A stretch of DNA of 64,000 bases, from contig DASWIS010000015.1 of NCBI GenBank assembly GCA_036397555.1, forward strand, positions 33,208 to 97,207, given 5' to 3'. Both the position numbers and the translations under genes were made by a program. Source of the DNA: Candidatus Zixiibacteriota bacterium. GTDB lineage: Bacteria > Zixibacteria > MSB-5A5 > WJJR01. Numbering within the stretch: the first letter of the stretch is position 1; each line of letters begins with the position of its first letter. Below, piece by piece: positions 61,183 to 64,000 of this stretch. Below the pieces are notes generated by a model. It saw only the letters and a program-made list of their open reading frames with translations, ran no database searches and was not told the DNA's origin.

Positions 61183-63524
61183 GAGGTCTTCTGCCGATGC
61201 AGCGAGGCGAACAACTCGCGCAGAAAGTTGATGTTTTCCAGCACGACAAAATCGTTCTGGCCTTCCAGATTCATGTTCAGCAGAAACTCCGAATCGCCGA
61301 TGGCGATGACACCGCCCTGGCCGCGACGGAGCACCTTGGCCACCGGATAGTTGAACGCTTCGATCAGAACCTCCGCGCCTTCCGGGTCGCCCGCGATGGG
61401 GTAGGCGTTTTTCATCTTGACGGGCATTCCCATTCCGTGCCCGTCGGCTTCGCCCAGCGGCACATTCTCGATGCTCAATCCGAATCGTTCCAGCAAGCCC
61501 TTCGCTCCACTGCGCATATCCCACCCGGCGCCGATCACGAGCCAACCGCCGTCGGTGACGAAGCGTTCCAGACGACCGATCTCGCGAGCTGTGTAGGGGT
61601 GTGTCGGCGTGCAGGTCACATACAACTCGGCGGGATATTCATCGAGCACAAAAGGCGACTTCGCAAACCGCGGGGAGTATCCGGCGCGGAAGAGATTGTA
61701 CTCGATGGCGCCGACCGAACGATCCTCCCAGGCCATGTAATCGAAACGGTTGCCGTGTCCTTCATCGATCACGGCGGCGCGAAACTGTCCGATGGTCCAG
61801 TCCGGCTTCGATCCGCCGGGCAGTTCAAACCAGAATCCGACGGAGAGCGCCGGCAACAGCAGCGCCGTCCAGAGTACGATCGGCTGACCCACCGACATCG
61901 CCACGAGGATCGTGCCGAGAATCCCGATCAGGATGAACAGTAGCGGAAGCCGCCACTGATCGACAATGCCGAGCCATCCCTGCGGCGCCGCCCAGCGGAT
62001 GGAGCGATTGATCAGCGAATGCGAACGAATAATGGTGCCGTTCTGATACGGCGAAGTGTCGCCGTGCAGCACCGCCCGCCCCTTGCCCCAATGAGCCGCG
62101 GCTGCCAGCACGACGTCGCCCAATGGCTCGCCGGGGTCGTACTCGAGGTTGCCCAGATAGGAGCGCGCGGCATTGTTCATGTCGCCCGGATCGGAAAACG
62201 CGCCGCGTCCGATGACGAACGGTTCGCCCTTCGGGCCGGCGGTCACCGACGCGCCCAGCCACAACTCGGCATCCATCACGCCGCCGGAGCGTCCCAGGGG
62301 ATGAAACAGATATGATTTTGCGGCCACCCAACTGCGGCGCAACGGCACCGCGGTGTCGAAATTGAGCTCCAGCCCGCAGGGCGCCAGAATGTCGTTGGTC
62401 GGTTCGCGGATCGCGTCCGTGCCGGTGTGATCCCCGACGATCACCAGCCCGCCGCCCCCTGCGATAAAGTCGTAGATGTTCTGACGCTGTTCGGGGTCGA
62501 ACTTCTTTTGCAGGTTGGCGATGAAGATCACGTCGACGGAGTCGAGCAACTCCTTGGTCGGCTCACCGCGAAAGACTGTGTGCCCGCATGACTCCAAAAA
62601 GATCGGCAGAAAGCCGAACATGCCGCCGGAACGGTCCCCGTAACGTCCGTACTGCGGCAGCCCGGTGTCCAACATGTTGGTGCTGGGCATCAACACGCGG
62701 ACCGGCCGATTCACGTACGCGGGGGAGCCGGCAATCAGGAAAGCCAATACGACAGCGGCCGCGCCGACTGCCAGCGTGGGCGACCAACGTGCGCCGGCGC
62801 GCGATTCGACCGGCAGAGGGGATGTCGTACGCGCCAGCAGCGCCATGTACCCGGCGACGAACACGCAAAAAACTCCGGGCATGTCCAAGTGTGGTGTCGA
62901 TGAAACCGGAATCGCCCCCGAAATCAGATTCGCGAGCGTCGGCGCCATCCAGACATACACGACGCGCGCCGCCTCCAGCGCCAGCAGCGATAGTCCCGCC
63001 ATCAGCCATTGCGGATCACGCCGTGCGATGAGTAACCCGATGATCCCGGAGAGTCCCAGGAGCAACAGGTCGATTCCCTGCGCCGATGGTCCCAGGATCA
63101 ACTGCCGGGACATGACCTGCGTTACGACTTGCGAATAGTCGAAGGTCCAGCTCAACAGCCAGCGATATCCGACCGGCAGGAAGAAAAAGCAGGTCCACAC
63201 GATCGTATACATCGCACCGGCGATGACCAGCGGACGCGATGCGCCTCTGCGATCGGGCTGCCCGAAACGGTCGAATCCCCACGCGCAGACGGTTAGCAAG
63301 ACAAGCCGCAGCACCGGTCCCGCGGCCATGATGACTCCGATGGCCAGCGCGCACGACGACCAGCGAATGAGCCAGTTGACGCCCCTGCCCAGTTGGGGAA
63401 TGACCGGGAATGACCTCCAGAAGAATCCGATCAGCACCGCGCTGACCAGCGCATAGATCGGCGCGCGGAGATCCCCAACGGCGTGTGACAGCGCAGCCAG
63501 CGCCGCAAAGTAGAAGAATGTCAT
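61179..63524 (-). CDS. Large membrane protein with two GATase-like soluble domains (paralogue 1)
   Basis: 781 residues from ATG 63524; the longer frame upstream runs into the tandem repeat array and is rejected. Same four-part plan as the next gene. About eight N-terminal TM helices (residues 1-~280) are followed by soluble domain 1 (~300-545: 'VRVLMPSTNMLD', 'IYDFIAGGGGLVIVGDHTGT', 'WGKGRAVLHGDTSPYQNG'). A TM hairpin ('LPLLFILIGILGTILVAMSV', ~575) precedes soluble domain 2 (~620-781: 'RLERFVTDGGWLVIGAGWDM', 'GGVIAIGDSEFLL'). First gene of a minus-strand operon with paralogue 2 and the two CxC proteins. No active-site triad recognised. Confidence 0.72.
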   Translation of the reverse strand: MTFFYFAALAALSHAVGDLRAPIYALVSAVLIGFFWRSFPVIPQLGRGVNWLIRWSSCALAIGVIMAAGPVLRLVLLTVCAWGFDRFGQPDRRGASRPLVIAGAMYTIVWTCFFFLPVGYRWLLSWTFDYSQVVTQVMSRQLILGPSAQGIDLLLLGLSGIIGLLIARRDPQWLMAGLSLLALEAARVVYVWMAPTLANLISGAIPVSSTPHLDMPGVFCVFVAGYMALLARTTSPLPVESRAGARWSPTLAVGAAAVVLAFLIAGSPAYVNRPVRVLMPSTNMLDTGLPQYGRYGDRSGGMFGFLPIFLESCGHTVFRGEPTKELLDSVDVIFIANLQKKFDPEQRQNIYDFIAGGGGLVIVGDHTGTDAIREPTNDILAPCGLELNFDTAVPLRRSWVAAKSYLFHPLGRSGGVMDAELWLGASVTAGPKGEPFVIGRGAFSDPGDMNNAARSYLGNLEYDPGEPLGDVVLAAAAHWGKGRAVLHGDTSPYQNGTIIRSHSLINRSIRWAAPQGWLGIVDQWRLPLLFILIGILGTILVAMSVGQPIVLWTALLLPALSVGFWFELPGGSKPDWTIGQFRAAVIDEGHGNRFDYMAWEDRSVGAIEYNLFRAGYSPRFAKSPFVLDEYPAELYVTCTPTHPYTAREIGRLERFVTDGGWLVIGAGWDMRSGAKGLLERFGLSIENVPLGEADGHGMGMPVKMKNAYPIAGDPEGAEVLIEAFNYPVAKVLRRGQGGVIAIGDSEFLLNMNLEGQNDFVVLENINFLRELFASLHRQKTS

Positions 63525-63652
63525 GAATGTAGTATCACTGTGGTGTCTTAACAAACCCCGGTCGGGCAATGATGATACACAATGTACGGGGCCCCGTCGA
63601 GGTGATCTTGCAGCAAAATTGTCAGCGACTCCCCACACAGCCCGCTCGGTGT

Positions 63653-64000
63653 CAGCCCAAGGGCTGACCCGCACAGTACCGATACTAATCCCGCTCGGTG
63701 CAAGACGAAGGGCTGACCCGCACAGTACCGATCCCAATCCTGCCTGGTGTCAGCCCAAGGGCTGACCCGCACAGTATCGATCCCAATCCCGCCTGGTGTC
63801 AGCCCAAGGGCTGACCCGCACAGTACCGATCCCAATCCGGCCTAGTGTCAGCCCAAGGGCTGACCCGCACAGTACCGATCCCAATCCCGCCTGGTGTCAG
63901 CCCAAGGGCTGACCCGCACAGTACCGATCCCAATCCTGCCTGGTGTCAGCCCAAGGGCTGACCCGCACAGTACCGATACCAATCCTGCTCGGTGTCAGCC
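63653..64000. repeat. 49-bp tandem repeat array with internal hairpin
   Basis: Seven complete 49-bp units start at 63653, 63702, 63751, 63800, 63849, 63898 and 63947; an eighth begins at 63996 and runs off the window. Consensus begins CAGCCCAAGGGCTGACCCGC and continues ACAGTACCGATCCCAATC. Each unit holds the dyad CAGCCC-aa-GGGCTG except unit 2 (CAAGACGAAGGGCTG). Variation between units is confined to a few bases, and there are no unique spacers. It lies upstream of the minus-strand membrane-protein operon, whose promoter must be between 63525 and the array or within it. Confidence 0.92.

Noticed and set aside
63548..63835. Minus-strand frame with repeated VLCGSALGLTP peptides, and N-terminal extension of the 61179-63524 gene into it
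   Set aside because: It is a translation of the tandem repeat; the gene's TM helix begins right after the ATG at 63524.
63653..64000. Possible CRISPR array
   Set aside because: The whole 49-bp unit is conserved, there are no unique spacers and no cas genes are present; it is a simple tandem repeat.
1..64000. tRNA or rRNA genes
   Set aside because: No cloverleaf-compatible segment or rRNA-like sequence was recognised in the intergenic regions read by eye; a tRNAscan-SE/Infernal run would be decisive.

Overview
The window is a GC-rich (roughly 60% by eye) bacterial chromosome segment. The likely source is a diderm of the FCB superphylum, most plausibly a candidate Zixibacteria-type lineage. 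This rests on large secreted proteins that end in a cohesin-like domain, a dockerin-like EF-hand pair and a FlgD/type-IX-like C-terminal module (NPFNAGT, then WDG, then a SGxY turn, then RKM and a final K). It also rests on a TonB-dependent receptor, a Bacteroidetes-style GlmU-like protein and an archease/RtcB pair. The taxonomic call is inference. I see no rRNA or tRNA gene.

Layout. 1-5.4 kb (+): a truncated propeller-like protein, a secreted protein with the C-terminal sorting module, a DUF1573 protein, then archease and RtcB. 5.5-8.6 kb (-): the first large surface protein. 9-12 kb (-): a CBS/cysteine-synthase-type enzyme, a CoA-acylating aldehyde dehydrogenase with an encapsulation-peptide-like N-terminus, and a single BMC-H shell protein. 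These last two form a minimal microcompartment 'satellite' locus. 12.2-18 kb (+): purD, purE, a TPR protein, a CDF metal transporter overlapping a GlmU-like protein, and greA. 18-30.5 kb (-): two giant surface proteins of 2205 and 1683 residues. 31.2-32.7 kb: a thioredoxin-fold protein and a mannosyl-3-phosphoglycerate-phosphatase-like HAD protein, converging on a shared terminator.

32.9-37 kb (+): the most coherent accessory system. A cobalamin riboswitch with its own intrinsic terminator precedes a TonB-dependent receptor, a YncE/BtuG-like beta-propeller with a dockerin-like tail, and a DUF4430 (transcobalamin C-terminal-like) lipoprotein. Together they look like a complete outer-membrane/surface vitamin B12 capture operon. 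37-39.7 kb (-): an Asp-box propeller protein. 40-41.5 kb: a deoxyhypusine-synthase-like enzyme and an HXXEE membrane protein. 41.5-42.9 kb: a scarred stretch with a duplicated 62-bp tail of the previous enzyme gene, a lipoprotein gene broken by an in-frame TGA, and an IS3-type transposase remnant with its terminal sequence. 42.9-45.6 kb (+): an isolated phage portal and large terminase pair in unusual order. 45.8-50.7 kb: a zinc-ribbon membrane protein, a subtilase with dockerin-like tail, a MoaB/MogA-type protein, and an RHH/sigma-region-4-like pair. 50.9-57.5 kb (+): thiolase, SDR, crotonase, cmk, plsC and rpsA. 57.8-63.5 kb (-): an operon of two paralogous membrane proteins with duplicated GATase-like domains and two paralogous CxC small membrane-anchored proteins. 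63.65 kb to the end: a 49-bp tandem repeat array.

Start codons were moved inward where a Shine-Dalgarno sequence or signal peptide supported it. Family calls were made by reading motifs, without database searches.
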